A program made the position numbers and the translations under genes. 45,877 nucleotides of DNA from Bacteroidales bacterium (GTDB lineage Bacteria; Bacteroidota; Bacteroidia; Bacteroidales; Bacteroidaceae), in NCBI GenBank assembly GCA_022772475.1, contig JALEZQ010000040.1:1-45877 (forward strand), given 5' to 3'. This document shows positions 1 to 8,391 of this stretch, piece by piece. The notes beneath the pieces are model-generated. The model saw only the letters and a program-made list of their open reading frames with translations, searched no databases and had not been told where the DNA came from. The stretch's first letter is position 1. The number at the start of each line of letters is the position of its first letter.

Positions 1-138
1 GAGGTTGAGCATCGGGATGAGGGTCATGAACGAGAACACGTTGAGCACGGCGGACAGCAGGTTGAACACGAGCGATCCGACCAGATACTTCTTGTAGGGC
101 GCGACATACTGCCGCATCACGTGGAAGAACTCTCTCAT
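1..138 (-). CDS. ABC transporter permease/ATP-binding protein, N-terminus only
   Basis: Only the first 46 codons are present; the gene runs off the left edge. The start is the ATG at 138-136 and the peptide begins MREFFHVMRQYVAPYKKY, followed by a hydrophobic segment (about residues 19-45, LVGSLVFNLLSAVLNVFSF) that would be the first transmembrane helix. This opening is typical of Bacteroidales MsbA-type ABC exporters, in which a six-helix membrane domain is fused to an ATPase. That assignment comes from family resemblance; no Walker motif is visible here. It lies 51 bp downstream of the RNase H gene on the same strand and is probably the last visible member of the leftward unit that starts with the DUF2723 gene. 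Confidence 0.7.
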   Translation of the reverse strand, partial: MREFFHVMRQYVAPYKKYLVGSLVFNLLSAVLNVFSFMTLIPMLNL

Positions 139-189
139 AATGGATGGTTCTGGTGAGGGTGGTGATTGCTGAAGGGGGAGTGGCAGGCG

Positions 190-936
190 TTATTTCCGTC
201 CGAAGTCGGCGGGAATCTCGCCCCACAGATGGGTTTCCCATTTCCGCAGGGGAAAGGGCTTGACGTCGTGGCTCTGCAGCCACGCGACGGCGCGTTCGAT
301 GAGTTGCCATGCCTGTTGGCTTCGGGCATTCTGCTCCAACTTGCTCTTGCAGCACCGTTGCTTGACCCACGACATGGCGTTGACGCTGTCGGAGTAGATG
401 GTACGGCGCTCGCCGCGCTGCGTCATGAGGGCCATGGCGTGGACGATGGCCAGGAACTCGCCGATGTTGTTCGTGCCGTAGATGGGTCCGAAGTGGAATA
501 CGACGGCGCCGGTGCGCAGGTCGATGCCGCGATACTCCATGGGCCCGGGGTTGTGTGCGCAGGCGGCATCGACGGCCCAGGCGTCGGCCGTCACGGCGGG
601 GGGCAGGGGCAGGACGGTGTCGTGGCGGTAGGCAGGCGGAGGCGGCGGACAGCCGGCAGGGCCTTTGGGCGGACATCCCGACGGCCTTCCGGCCGGACCT
701 CCGGCCGGACCTCCGGCAGCGTTGTTGGACGGCTGCACAGCGCTGTCGCGGCGCTGCCCGATGTAGTCGTAGGGGTTGCCGGCAAAGGCGGCCTCGGCTT
801 CCTGTGGCGTGCTGAAGGCTTTGTAGAGCGAGGCTTGCGCACCCTTCACCTGGGCCTCACAGTCGGCCCAGGTGGTATAGATGCCGGGCTGCTTGCCCCG
901 CCATACCACATACCATTTCTGCTTGGCCTTGGCCAT
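190..936 (-). CDS. Ribonuclease H family protein (viroplasmin-like domain plus RNase H)
   Basis: A 248-residue protein expected to cut the RNA strand of RNA-DNA hybrids. Residues about 8-55 (KWYVVWRGKQPGIYTTW, then QVKGAQASLYKAF) form the caulimovirus viroplasmin/RNase H1 N-terminal hybrid-binding domain. A low-complexity Gly/Pro linker (about 68-100, PAGGPAGRPSG and a run of prolines) leads to the RNase H fold. Candidate acidic active-site residues are in AVDAACAHNPG, NNIGEFLAIVHA and YSDSVNAMSWV, with a last Asp in GEIPADFG at the C-terminus. The start lies 7 bp after the argS stop, so the two are almost certainly cotranscribed. The linker is encoded by CCGGACCT-type tandem repeats (about 660-720), so its length may vary between strains. 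Confidence 0.9.
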   Translation of the reverse strand: MAKAKQKWYVVWRGKQPGIYTTWADCEAQVKGAQASLYKAFSTPQEAEAAFAGNPYDYIGQRRDSAVQPSNNAAGGPAGGPAGRPSGCPPKGPAGCPPPPPAYRHDTVLPLPPAVTADAWAVDAACAHNPGPMEYRGIDLRTGAVVFHFGPIYGTNNIGEFLAIVHAMALMTQRGERRTIYSDSVNAMSWVKQRCCKSKLEQNARSQQAWQLIERAVAWLQSHDVKPFPLRKWETHLWGEIPADFGRK

Positions 937-943
937 CTGCCTC

Positions 944-2761
944 TTACATGCGCTCGGGCATCTCGATGCCCAGCAGGTTCATGCCCAGACGTACCACCTT
1001 GGCCACGTTGCGCGAGAGCACCAGACGGAAGGCGCGCTTGTCGGCGTCTTCCTCGCGGAGGATGGGGTAGTCGTGGTAGAACTGGTTGTACTCCTTGACC
1101 AGGTCGTAGCAGTAGGCGGCGATGGTCGAGGGCGAGTAGGCCTGACCGGCAGCCTGCACGACGGCCTTGAAGTCGGCGATGTGCTGGATGATGTCCTCCT
1201 CCTTGTCGCTGAGGGCAATGTGGGTGGGCAGGGTATCGGGCAGCACGATGCCGGCGTCCTGGGCCTTGCGCAGGACGGAGCGGATGCGGGCGTAGGTATA
1301 TTGAATGAAGGGGCCGGTGTTGCCGTTGAAGTCGATGCTCTCCTCGGGGTTGAACATCATATTTTTGCGGGCATCCACCTTGAGCAGGAAGTACTTGAGG
1401 GCGCCCATGCCCACGATGCGTGCCACCTCGTTCTTCTCGTCCTCGGTCATGTCGGCAAACTTGCCGTTCTCGTCGGCCGTGGTGCGGGCCTGGGCCACCA
1501 TCTCGGCCACCAGGTCGTCGGCATCGACGACGGTGCCTTCGCGGCTCTTCATCTTGCCCGTGGGCAGTTCGACCATGCCGTAGGAGAAGTGGACCAGACT
1601 CTTGCCCCACTCGAAACCGAGTTTGTCGAGGAGGATGGAGAGCACCTGGAAGTGGTAGTTCTGCTCGTTGCCCACGACGTAGATCATCTTGTCGATGGGG
1701 TAGTCGCGGAAACGGAGTTTGGCCGTGCCGATGTCCTGCGTCATATAGACGCTGGTGCCGTCGGAGCGGAGGAGGAGTTTTTCGTCCAGACCTTCGGCGG
1801 TGAGGTCGGCCCATACCGAGCCGTCGGGACGGCGGTAGAAGATGCCTTTTGCCAGACCTTCCTCCACCTTTTCCTTGCCTTCGAGGTAGGTGTCGCTCTC
1901 GTAGTAGATTTTGTCGAACGAGACGCCGAGGGCCTTGTAGGTTTCGGCGAAGCCCTCATAGACCCATTCGTTCATGCGGCGCCAGAGGGTGCGCACCTCT
2001 TCGTCGCCCTGCTCCCACTTGACGAGCATGGCGCGGGCCTCCTGCATGAGCGGGGCCTCCTCCTTGGCGCGGGCAATGGCCGTCTCTTCGTCAATGCCTT
2101 CGGCGATGAGGCGTGCGGTGATGTCCTGAACCTGTGCCTTGTAGTGCTTGTCGAAGGCCACGTAGTAGTCGCCGATGAGGTGGTCGCCCTTCTTGCCGGA
2201 CGATTCGGGCGTCTCGCCGTTGCCATACTTGAGCCAGGCGAGCATCGACTTGCAGATGTGGATGCCGCGGTCGTTGACGATGTTGGTCTTGACCACGCGG
2301 TTGCCGCAGGCTTCCTGTATCTGTGCCATGGACCAGCCCAGCAGGTTGTTGCGCACATGGCCCAGGTGAAGAGGCTTGTTGGTGTTGGGCGAGGAATACT
2401 CGATCATCACCAGGGGCGACTTCTCCGTCGGCGCGGTGTAGCCGTAGGTGGCGTCGGCGTCGATGTCGGCGAGCATCTTCACCCATTCGGCGGGGGCGAT
2501 GACCAGGTTGAGGAAGCCCTTGACCACGTTGTAGGCGGCGACAGCCTCGGTGTGCTCCTTCAGATAGCGGCCTATCTCTTCGGCCGTCTCCTCGGGTTTC
2601 TTGCGCGAGATGCGCAGCAGGGGGAAGGCCACGAGCGTCAGGTGTCCTTCAAACTCGCGCTTGGTCTTTTGCAGTTGTATCTGTTGCGGCGTGATGTCCT
2701 GGCCGTAGAGGGCTTTGACGGCGGCCTGTACGTCGGCGGTGAGCGTTTGTTCTAATGTCAT
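944..2761 (-). CDS. argS: Arginyl-tRNA synthetase
   Basis: A 605-residue class I aminoacyl-tRNA synthetase that charges tRNA-Arg in the cytoplasm. An ArgS N-terminal additional domain (about 1-100) precedes the catalytic domain. The HIGH signature appears as HLGH in SSPNTNKPLHLGHVRNN (about 132-135), and the KMSKS-equivalent loop is GKMKSREGTVVDADDL (about residue 390), as is usual for ArgS, which lacks a canonical KMSKS lysine pattern. The C-terminal anticodon-binding DALR domain ends in RLGMNLLGIEMPERM. Length and ends match the family, and the ATG at 2761 is the obvious start. It lies 49 bp downstream of the deacetylase gene and 7 bp upstream of the RNase H gene in the same leftward unit. 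Confidence 0.98.
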   Translation of the reverse strand: MTLEQTLTADVQAAVKALYGQDITPQQIQLQKTKREFEGHLTLVAFPLLRISRKKPEETAEEIGRYLKEHTEAVAAYNVVKGFLNLVIAPAEWVKMLADIDADATYGYTAPTEKSPLVMIEYSSPNTNKPLHLGHVRNNLLGWSMAQIQEACGNRVVKTNIVNDRGIHICKSMLAWLKYGNGETPESSGKKGDHLIGDYYVAFDKHYKAQVQDITARLIAEGIDEETAIARAKEEAPLMQEARAMLVKWEQGDEEVRTLWRRMNEWVYEGFAETYKALGVSFDKIYYESDTYLEGKEKVEEGLAKGIFYRRPDGSVWADLTAEGLDEKLLLRSDGTSVYMTQDIGTAKLRFRDYPIDKMIYVVGNEQNYHFQVLSILLDKLGFEWGKSLVHFSYGMVELPTGKMKSREGTVVDADDLVAEMVAQARTTADENGKFADMTEDEKNEVARIVGMGALKYFLLKVDARKNMMFNPEESIDFNGNTGPFIQYTYARIRSVLRKAQDAGIVLPDTLPTHIALSDKEEDIIQHIADFKAVVQAAGQAYSPSTIAAYCYDLVKEYNQFYHDYPILREEDADKRAFRLVLSRNVAKVVRLGMNLLGIEMPERM

Positions 2762-2810
2762 GAGTGTGTTGGGAATAGGAGGTTAGGTGTTTGGGCGGGA
2801 GGGTACGCCT

Positions 2811-3422
2811 TCAGTCGAAGACGCGGAACGCGTAGCCTTGGTCTCTGAGCCATTCTATGGCGCGCGGCAAGGCGTAGAGCAGTTTGTCGTGGCTTTTCAG
2901 CGAGTCGTGGAAGGTGATGATGCTTCCCGGGCGGGCAAAGCGCTGGACGTTGCGCAGCACGTCGCGGCCGTTGAGGCGTGTGGAGTAGTCGCGGGTGACC
3001 AAGTCCCACATGACCACGCGGTAGCGTTTCCTCACCGCGGCATACTGTTCCCACTTCATCCAGCCGTGGGGCGGGCGGAACAGGTCGGTGTGCAGGTAGT
3101 AGTTGGCCTTATCGACGTTGCGCACATAACTGCTGATGCCGTGGCGGAAGCCGCCGATGTGGTTGAAGGTATGGTTGCCGAGGCGGTGTCCGCGGGCCTT
3201 GACCATCTCAAATTCGCGGGGGTGCTTGCGTATGTTGTCACCCACCATGAAGAAGGTGGCGCGTATGCCGTAGTGGTCGAGGACGTCGAGCACCCATGGC
3301 GTCACTTCGGGGATGGGCCCGTCGTCGAAAGTGAGGTAAACCGCTTTCTTCGTGGGGTCCATCCGCCATAGGGCGCCGGGGTATAGCCAGCGTAGGAATT
3401 TCGCAGGTTGCTCGATGATCAT
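2811..3422 (-). CDS. Polysaccharide deacetylase (NodB-type) family protein
   Basis: A 203-residue single-domain protein of carbohydrate esterase family 4, which removes acetyl groups from amino sugars such as those in peptidoglycan or surface glycans. The motifs are clear: YLTFDDGPIPE (catalytic Asp and metal Asp), GNHTFNH (His-x3-His metal ligands) and RPPHGWMKW (active-site groove). A later DLVTRDYS and a C-terminal ITFHDSLKS motif complete the set. No signal peptide is evident: the N-terminus MIIEQPAKFLRWLYPG is only weakly hydrophobic, so a cytoplasmic or membrane-peripheral site is possible. It sits between the DUF2723 gene (44 bp upstream) and argS (49 bp downstream). The true substrate cannot be read from sequence. 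Confidence 0.92.
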   Translation of the reverse strand: MIIEQPAKFLRWLYPGALWRMDPTKKAVYLTFDDGPIPEVTPWVLDVLDHYGIRATFFMVGDNIRKHPREFEMVKARGHRLGNHTFNHIGGFRHGISSYVRNVDKANYYLHTDLFRPPHGWMKWEQYAAVRKRYRVVMWDLVTRDYSTRLNGRDVLRNVQRFARPGSIITFHDSLKSHDKLLYALPRAIEWLRDQGYAFRVFD

Positions 3423-3466
3423 AGGCTGCGGTGAGGGGGGCTTGCAGAGGATGCCTCGGGGCGCGC

Positions 3467-6400
3467 TTATTCGTCGTAGCCTTCGCCGTAGTCGCCAAGG
3501 TCGGCGTCCAGACCGCCACTCTGCTGCATGTGCTGCATTTGCAGATAGTTGTACAGCATGTTGATGACGGGCAGTGTCTCGACGGCCTTCACCTTCATTT
3601 CAAAGGCTTGCGCCTTGGCCGAGTCGGCCTCGGTCAGGATGTCGGCAGCGTTATAGACGGTCGAAACCTGCTTGTGGCAGTCGCTGAGCGTGTGGCTCAT
3701 CTGGCCCTCTCGGAGCGACGAGGCCCATTTCAGGTACTGTAGGGCGCGGTTGCCGATAATCTCGGCCACGCGGGCTGCCTCGGCCTTCTTGCCGGCGCGG
3801 AGCCAGAGGCGTGCCAGCTGGATGTCATACTGGTCGTAAGGCGTGTTGCAGTCGGGGATTTCCTTCTTGCAGCGTTCCAACACCTTGAGCGCCTTGGCCG
3901 TCTTGCCCTCGTTGAGCAACTGCTGGGCCAGGATGGTGAACATGTTGCGGTGGGTGGCGGCCATGCGGCGTACCGTCTCGTCGAGATAGACGCCGGGGTC
4001 GTTGACATTGCCGTAGCGGAAGCGGTCCATCATATTGTGGTACATCTTCTCGCTATCCACGGCGCTGGCGCCGGGGCTGAAGAAGGGCGTCAGGCGGTAG
4101 GCCAGACCTTCGAGCACGAGGTAGTCCTGCAGACCGGCATAGTTGCCGTTGCTGTTGTTGGGCGTACCGAGGGTGACGGACATGTAGATGGGGCGCTCCC
4201 AGTTGTTGCGGCCCACCATCTCATAGACCATCATCTGCGACTTGGTGATATGGTCGCGGCCGCGGAAACTGATGGTGATGTACTCGGGAATCTCCTGCCC
4301 GGCGGGCACGGTGATGCCCTGTGCCAGGACGTTGTCGCGGTTGACGCGGACCACGGCCGAGTCGGTAGGCCATACGCCGGGCTGGTCGTTGGCCACGCGG
4401 CCACGGATATAGTGGTCGATAATCCACGACAGTTCGTAGGTGTTGACGCCCGTGCGGGCCTTCTCCTCGTCGAGTTCGTGGCGCAGGCTGGTATCTATCT
4501 CGTAGTAGTCGAAGCCCTTGCCGCGGTTGTCGACGTATTCGTAGCGGTTCCAGGCGATGGGCAGACTCTCCGACTCGTAGGCGGGGCGGCGCATCTGGTC
4601 GGTGTACCAGTCGGTCTGCAGGTACGACAGGTTGCAGACGCGGGCATCGGTGCGCTGTCCTTCCGTTTCCTGGGCGTACCAGAGGGGGAAGGTGTCGTTG
4701 TCGCCGTTGGTGAAGATGATGGGCATGTGCTTCTCCTCCATACTGTTGAGGTAGTTCATGCCGAAATCGCGGCAGGCGTAGCGGCCGCTGCGGTCGTGGT
4801 CGTCCCACGTCTGGCTGACCATCTGCAGGGGCACGATGAGGCCGATGACGGAGGCCAGGCCGATGGCGGCTTTCTCGGGCATGCGCATCTTGCGGGCCAG
4901 CGCCGTCAGCCACTGGGCCAGGGCGGCGACGCCCATGCCAATCCAGATGGCGAAGGCATAGAACGAGCCGGCGTAGGCATAGTCGCGCTCACGCGGCTGA
5001 CTGGGCGTCTGGTTGAGGTAGAGCACGATGGCCAGACCCGTCATGAAGAAGAGGAAGAACACAACCCAGAACTGCTGGATGCCCTCGCGGCCCTTGAAGG
5101 CTTGCCAGAACAGACCCAGCAATCCGAGCAGCAGCGGCAGACAGAAGAAGACGTTGCGGCCGGCATTGTCGCGCACGTCGTCGGGCAGCTCGCTCTGGTC
5201 GCCGTAGAGCAGGTTGTCGATGAAGGGGAAGCCCGTTATCCAGTTGCCCTTGTCCAACTGGCCATGGGTCTGCATGTCGTTCTGGCGGCCGGCGAAGTTC
5301 CACATGAAGTAGCGCCAGTACATGAAGTTAATCTGGTACGACATGAAGAACCTCAGGTTGCTCAGGAACGAGGGCATTTCGCCGCTGGTCGATTCTTCGC
5401 CCATCGGCGTGTCCCACGAGGCGTCGACGTCGTTCATATCCAGATTGTCGCCCAGCCAGCTCTGGTACGAGGCGGTGTGGGCCGAGGCGTACATGCGGGG
5501 GAAGAACATCTTCATGCCCGAGGGGTAGAGCGTGCTGCCGCGCACGGGCAGGATGTCGTAGCGGTCGGGCTCGTTGGGGTCGGCCTTCTCGTGACGCTGG
5601 GTCTGCGTGCTGCTGGCCGACATCACCTCGTAGCGGTAGTAGGCGTTGCCCTGCGCGTCATAGTCGAGCAGGGGCACTTTCTCGCCCGTCACAGGGTCTT
5701 CCTCGTAGGCTTTCTGATAGCAGGGCTTGGACGAGAAGGCCTGGCCGTAGAGCAGCGGCGTCTCGCCATACTGCTCGCGGCCCAGATAGGTGCCCAGGGT
5801 GAAGATGTCCTCGGGCGAGTTCTGGTCCATCGGGGTGTTGGACGTGGAGCGCACCACGATGACGGCGTACGACGAGTAGCCGATCATGAGCATGAGCATG
5901 CACAGCAGCGAGGTGTTCATCAGGCGCTTACGCACAATGTGCTGCCCGTCTTTCTGGTAGAACATCAGGGCCGAAAGACCGCCGATAATCAGGATGCCGA
6001 CGATGATGGCCATCAGGCCGTGGCCCATGAAGAAGGGGATACCCAGCAGCGTCACCGACAGTACATAGAGCACGTTGGCCAGTACGCGGCGGGTTGTGGT
6101 GGTGGCCCAGATGGCGGTGAGCACCACGGCGATGAGCAGCAGGATATAGATGATGAGGCCGGTGTTGAAGCCAAGGCCCAACACGTTGACAAAGAACAGT
6201 TCAAACCAACCGCCCACCTTCACGATGCCCGGCACGACGCCATAGAGCACGGCCACGATGAGCAGCATGGCCACGCCGAGGGCGGCCAGCGAACCTTTGG
6301 CGTTGGCCTGCGGCTTCTTGTGGTAGTAATAGACCAGGACGATGGCCGGCAGGCACAGCAGGTTGAGCAGGTGCACGCCGATGGACAGGCCGGTGAGGTA

Positions 6401-6943
6401 GAAGATAAGCACCAGATAGCGGTCGGAGTGGGGCTCGTCGGCATGCTCTTCCCACTTGAGGATGAGCCAGAATACCAGTGCGGTAAACATCGACGAATAG
6501 GCATACACCTCACCCTCGACGGCCGAGAACCAGAACGTGTCGCTCCACGTATAGGCCAGGGCGCCTGTCACGCCGGCGGCGATGACCGTCACCATCTGCC
6601 CCAGGCTCTGCACCTGGCCGCCGGGACACACCAACTTGCGCGTCAGGTGCGTGATGCTCCAGAAGAGGAACAGGATGCAGAAGGCCGAGAGCAACGCCGA
6701 CATGATGTTGACACAGTAGGCCACGTTGGCCGGGTCGTTAGTAAACTGTGTGAAGAAGTTGGCCGTCAGCATGAAGAAGGGTGCGCCGGGCGGGTGTCCC
6801 ACTTCCAGTTTGTAGCCCGTGGTGATAAACTCGGGGCAGTCCCAGAAGCTCGCGGTGGGCTCCACCGTAAGGCAGTAGGTGATGGCCGCCACCAGGAAGA
6901 CGAGCCAGCCCGAAATGTTGTTGACCAGTTTGTACTGTTTCAT
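3467..6943 (-). CDS. DUF2723 / GT117-type membrane glycosyltransferase with C-terminal TPR region
   Basis: A 1158-residue polytopic membrane protein. I chose the ATG at 6943 (MKQYKLVNNISGWLVFLVAAITY). The frame is open for 102 more codons upstream, but that part spans a good promoter (7006-7013). The first helix is followed by TVEPTASFWDCPEFI, the acidic loop typical of DUF2723/TMEM260-like proteins, and GHPPGAPFFML. About a dozen helices fill residues 1-400 and 580-720, separated by soluble segments. The last 250 residues are soluble and end in helical TPR-like repeats (ILAQQLLNEGKTAKALKVLE). Eukaryotic TMEM260 is a protein O-mannosyltransferase (GT117). In Bacteroidetes a role in extracytoplasmic protein glycosylation is an inference. 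It heads the five-gene leftward unit. Confidence 0.88.
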   Translation of the reverse strand: MKQYKLVNNISGWLVFLVAAITYCLTVEPTASFWDCPEFITTGYKLEVGHPPGAPFFMLTANFFTQFTNDPANVAYCVNIMSALLSAFCILFLFWSITHLTRKLVCPGGQVQSLGQMVTVIAAGVTGALAYTWSDTFWFSAVEGEVYAYSSMFTALVFWLILKWEEHADEPHSDRYLVLIFYLTGLSIGVHLLNLLCLPAIVLVYYYHKKPQANAKGSLAALGVAMLLIVAVLYGVVPGIVKVGGWFELFFVNVLGLGFNTGLIIYILLLIAVVLTAIWATTTTRRVLANVLYVLSVTLLGIPFFMGHGLMAIIVGILIIGGLSALMFYQKDGQHIVRKRLMNTSLLCMLMLMIGYSSYAVIVVRSTSNTPMDQNSPEDIFTLGTYLGREQYGETPLLYGQAFSSKPCYQKAYEEDPVTGEKVPLLDYDAQGNAYYRYEVMSASSTQTQRHEKADPNEPDRYDILPVRGSTLYPSGMKMFFPRMYASAHTASYQSWLGDNLDMNDVDASWDTPMGEESTSGEMPSFLSNLRFFMSYQINFMYWRYFMWNFAGRQNDMQTHGQLDKGNWITGFPFIDNLLYGDQSELPDDVRDNAGRNVFFCLPLLLGLLGLFWQAFKGREGIQQFWVVFFLFFMTGLAIVLYLNQTPSQPRERDYAYAGSFYAFAIWIGMGVAALAQWLTALARKMRMPEKAAIGLASVIGLIVPLQMVSQTWDDHDRSGRYACRDFGMNYLNSMEEKHMPIIFTNGDNDTFPLWYAQETEGQRTDARVCNLSYLQTDWYTDQMRRPAYESESLPIAWNRYEYVDNRGKGFDYYEIDTSLRHELDEEKARTGVNTYELSWIIDHYIRGRVANDQPGVWPTDSAVVRVNRDNVLAQGITVPAGQEIPEYITISFRGRDHITKSQMMVYEMVGRNNWERPIYMSVTLGTPNNSNGNYAGLQDYLVLEGLAYRLTPFFSPGASAVDSEKMYHNMMDRFRYGNVNDPGVYLDETVRRMAATHRNMFTILAQQLLNEGKTAKALKVLERCKKEIPDCNTPYDQYDIQLARLWLRAGKKAEAARVAEIIGNRALQYLKWASSLREGQMSHTLSDCHKQVSTVYNAADILTEADSAKAQAFEMKVKAVETLPVINMLYNYLQMQHMQQSGGLDADLGDYGEGYDE

Positions 6944-7005
6944 TTCGCAGTAAGTGTGTGAGAATATGCAGGGTTGTATTTGTTGCCTGTTCTGACTACA
7001 ATCTG

Positions 7006-7013
7006 CAAAAGTA
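7006..7013 (-). promoter_or_regulatory. Bacteroidetes-type promoter for the DUF2723-deacetylase-argS-RNase H unit
   Basis: Read leftward, TACTTTTG matches the -7 consensus TAnnTTTG, with a TTGG 19 bp upstream at the -33 position. Transcription would begin near 6999, giving a leader of about 55 nt to the ATG at 6943. This also argues against the 102-codon upstream extension of that reading frame. Confidence 0.7.
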
Positions 7014-7340
7014 GGCATTTTTTTTGCGATAGCCAACACCAATCTGCCAAAGAAACAAAATAGGGGGCTGTGCAGGTGGCGGAGGGTATTGTCTGTGCAT
7101 GGTCTCTCTAAGACTTTAGTATCGTCATCGCGGCACAGCGCGATACCGATTTTATTTCTGTGTGCAATCGCCACGTTAACCATCGTTGCTTTCGAGAGTG
7201 CAATGCAGCGCGCTTTCCTTTTTGTTCCAATCATACGCGTTAGTCCCAATCATGCGCGCTGCGGTGCACAACGGAAGCGCTGCGGGACGAAAAGCGGATA
7301 AAATGCGGTCCGCTCCGGGCGCAGACTGAAAAATAATGTT

Positions 7341-7348
7341 TACCTTTG
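7341..7348 (+). promoter_or_regulatory. Bacteroidetes-type -7 element for the serine acetyltransferase gene
   Basis: TACCTTTG fits TAnnTTTG exactly. The -33 region is GC-rich and has no clear TTG. The element lies inside the first codons of a longer reading frame starting at 7336, so the ATG at 7372 is the better start; the leader would be about 17 nt. Confidence 0.6.
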
Positions 7349-7371
7349 TTGGCCAAAGCGCTTTGCCCACC

Positions 7372-8253
7372 ATGACTGCAACCGAAAACTACGTACAACG
7401 CATCGCTGCCACCGCCGAACGGATGTCGGACACGTCGCTGATGAAGGGCCTCTTTCACCAGCACCGCCATGGCGACCCCCTGCCGTCGGCACCGGCGCTG
7501 CAGGAGATTGTGGCGCTCTGCCGCGCCGTGCTCTTCCCGGGCTACTACGGGCGGTCGGCCCTGCACAACGTCACCATCCGCTACCACATCGGTACGGCGC
7601 TCGAGCAACTGTTCGCCCTGCTCACCAGTCAGGTGGAGGCCGGCCTGTGCTTCGACGCCACGTCGTCGGCGGGCTCGCGCCACGACGAGGCGGCCGAGAT
7701 TGCCGCCGCCGTCATCGATCGCCTGCCGCAGGTGCGCCGCACGCTGGCCACCGACGTCGAGGCGGCCTATCTGGGCGACCCCGCGGCGCAAAACTACGGC
7801 GAGGTCATCAGTTGCTACCCCGTCATCAAGGCCCTGACCTGCTACCGCGTGGCCCACGAGCTCTACCAGCACCATGTGCAGCTCATCCCGCGCATCCTCA
7901 CGGAGATGGCCCACAGCGAGACGGGTATCGACATCCACCCCGGGGCGCAAATCGGCGAGCAGTTTACCATCGACCACGGCACGGGCGTGGTCATCGGCGC
8001 CACCTGCGTCATCGGTACGGGGGTGAAACTTTACCAGGGCGTCACCCTCGGCGCCAAGAGTTTTCCCCTCGATGACCAGGGCAATCCCGTCAAGAACATC
8101 CCCCGCCACCCCATCCTCGAAGACGGCGTCATCGTCTATAGCAACGCCACCATCCTGGGCCGCGTCACCATTGGCCGGCAGGCCGTCATCGGGGCCAACG
8201 TATGGCTCACGCGCGACGTGGCGCCGGGCGAAAAGGTCACGAAGGACCAATAG
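7372..8253 (+). CDS. cysE: Serine O-acetyltransferase
   Basis: A 293-residue enzyme expected to transfer acetyl from acetyl-CoA to L-serine, giving O-acetylserine for cysteine synthesis in the cytoplasm. The N-terminal half (about 1-165) is helical. From about residue 180 the left-handed beta-helix of hexapeptide repeats begins: SETGIDIHPGAQIGEQFTID, HGTGVVIGATCVIGTGVKLY, then ATILGRVTIGRQAVIGANVWL. The conserved catalytic His is in IDHGTGVVIG. The insert between the two repeat blocks (KSFPLDDQGNPVKNIPRHP) and the longer length than E. coli CysE are typical of the Bacteroidetes/EpsC-like branch. The ATG at 7372 is preferred over 7336 because a promoter element covers the earlier start. No cysteine synthase gene is nearby. 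Confidence 0.9.
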   Translation: MTATENYVQRIAATAERMSDTSLMKGLFHQHRHGDPLPSAPALQEIVALCRAVLFPGYYGRSALHNVTIRYHIGTALEQLFALLTSQVEAGLCFDATSSAGSRHDEAAEIAAAVIDRLPQVRRTLATDVEAAYLGDPAAQNYGEVISCYPVIKALTCYRVAHELYQHHVQLIPRILTEMAHSETGIDIHPGAQIGEQFTIDHGTGVVIGATCVIGTGVKLYQGVTLGAKSFPLDDQGNPVKNIPRHPILEDGVIVYSNATILGRVTIGRQAVIGANVWLTRDVAPGEKVTKDQ

Positions 8254-8391
8254 CCCCCCCCCGTCGGCAGGCTCTGCGCAAGAATACACACTCCTTATAA
8301 TATAATAGGTATAGGGCGGTCCGCCGCTACATGCCTCGTGTCCTACCCATCCTTTATCTCCCCCTTCCCTCCCTTCCCCTCCACAACGCTA

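Noticed and set aside
6944-7249. N-terminal extension of the DUF2723 protein
   Set aside because: It crosses a consensus promoter and adds residues before the conserved first transmembrane helix.
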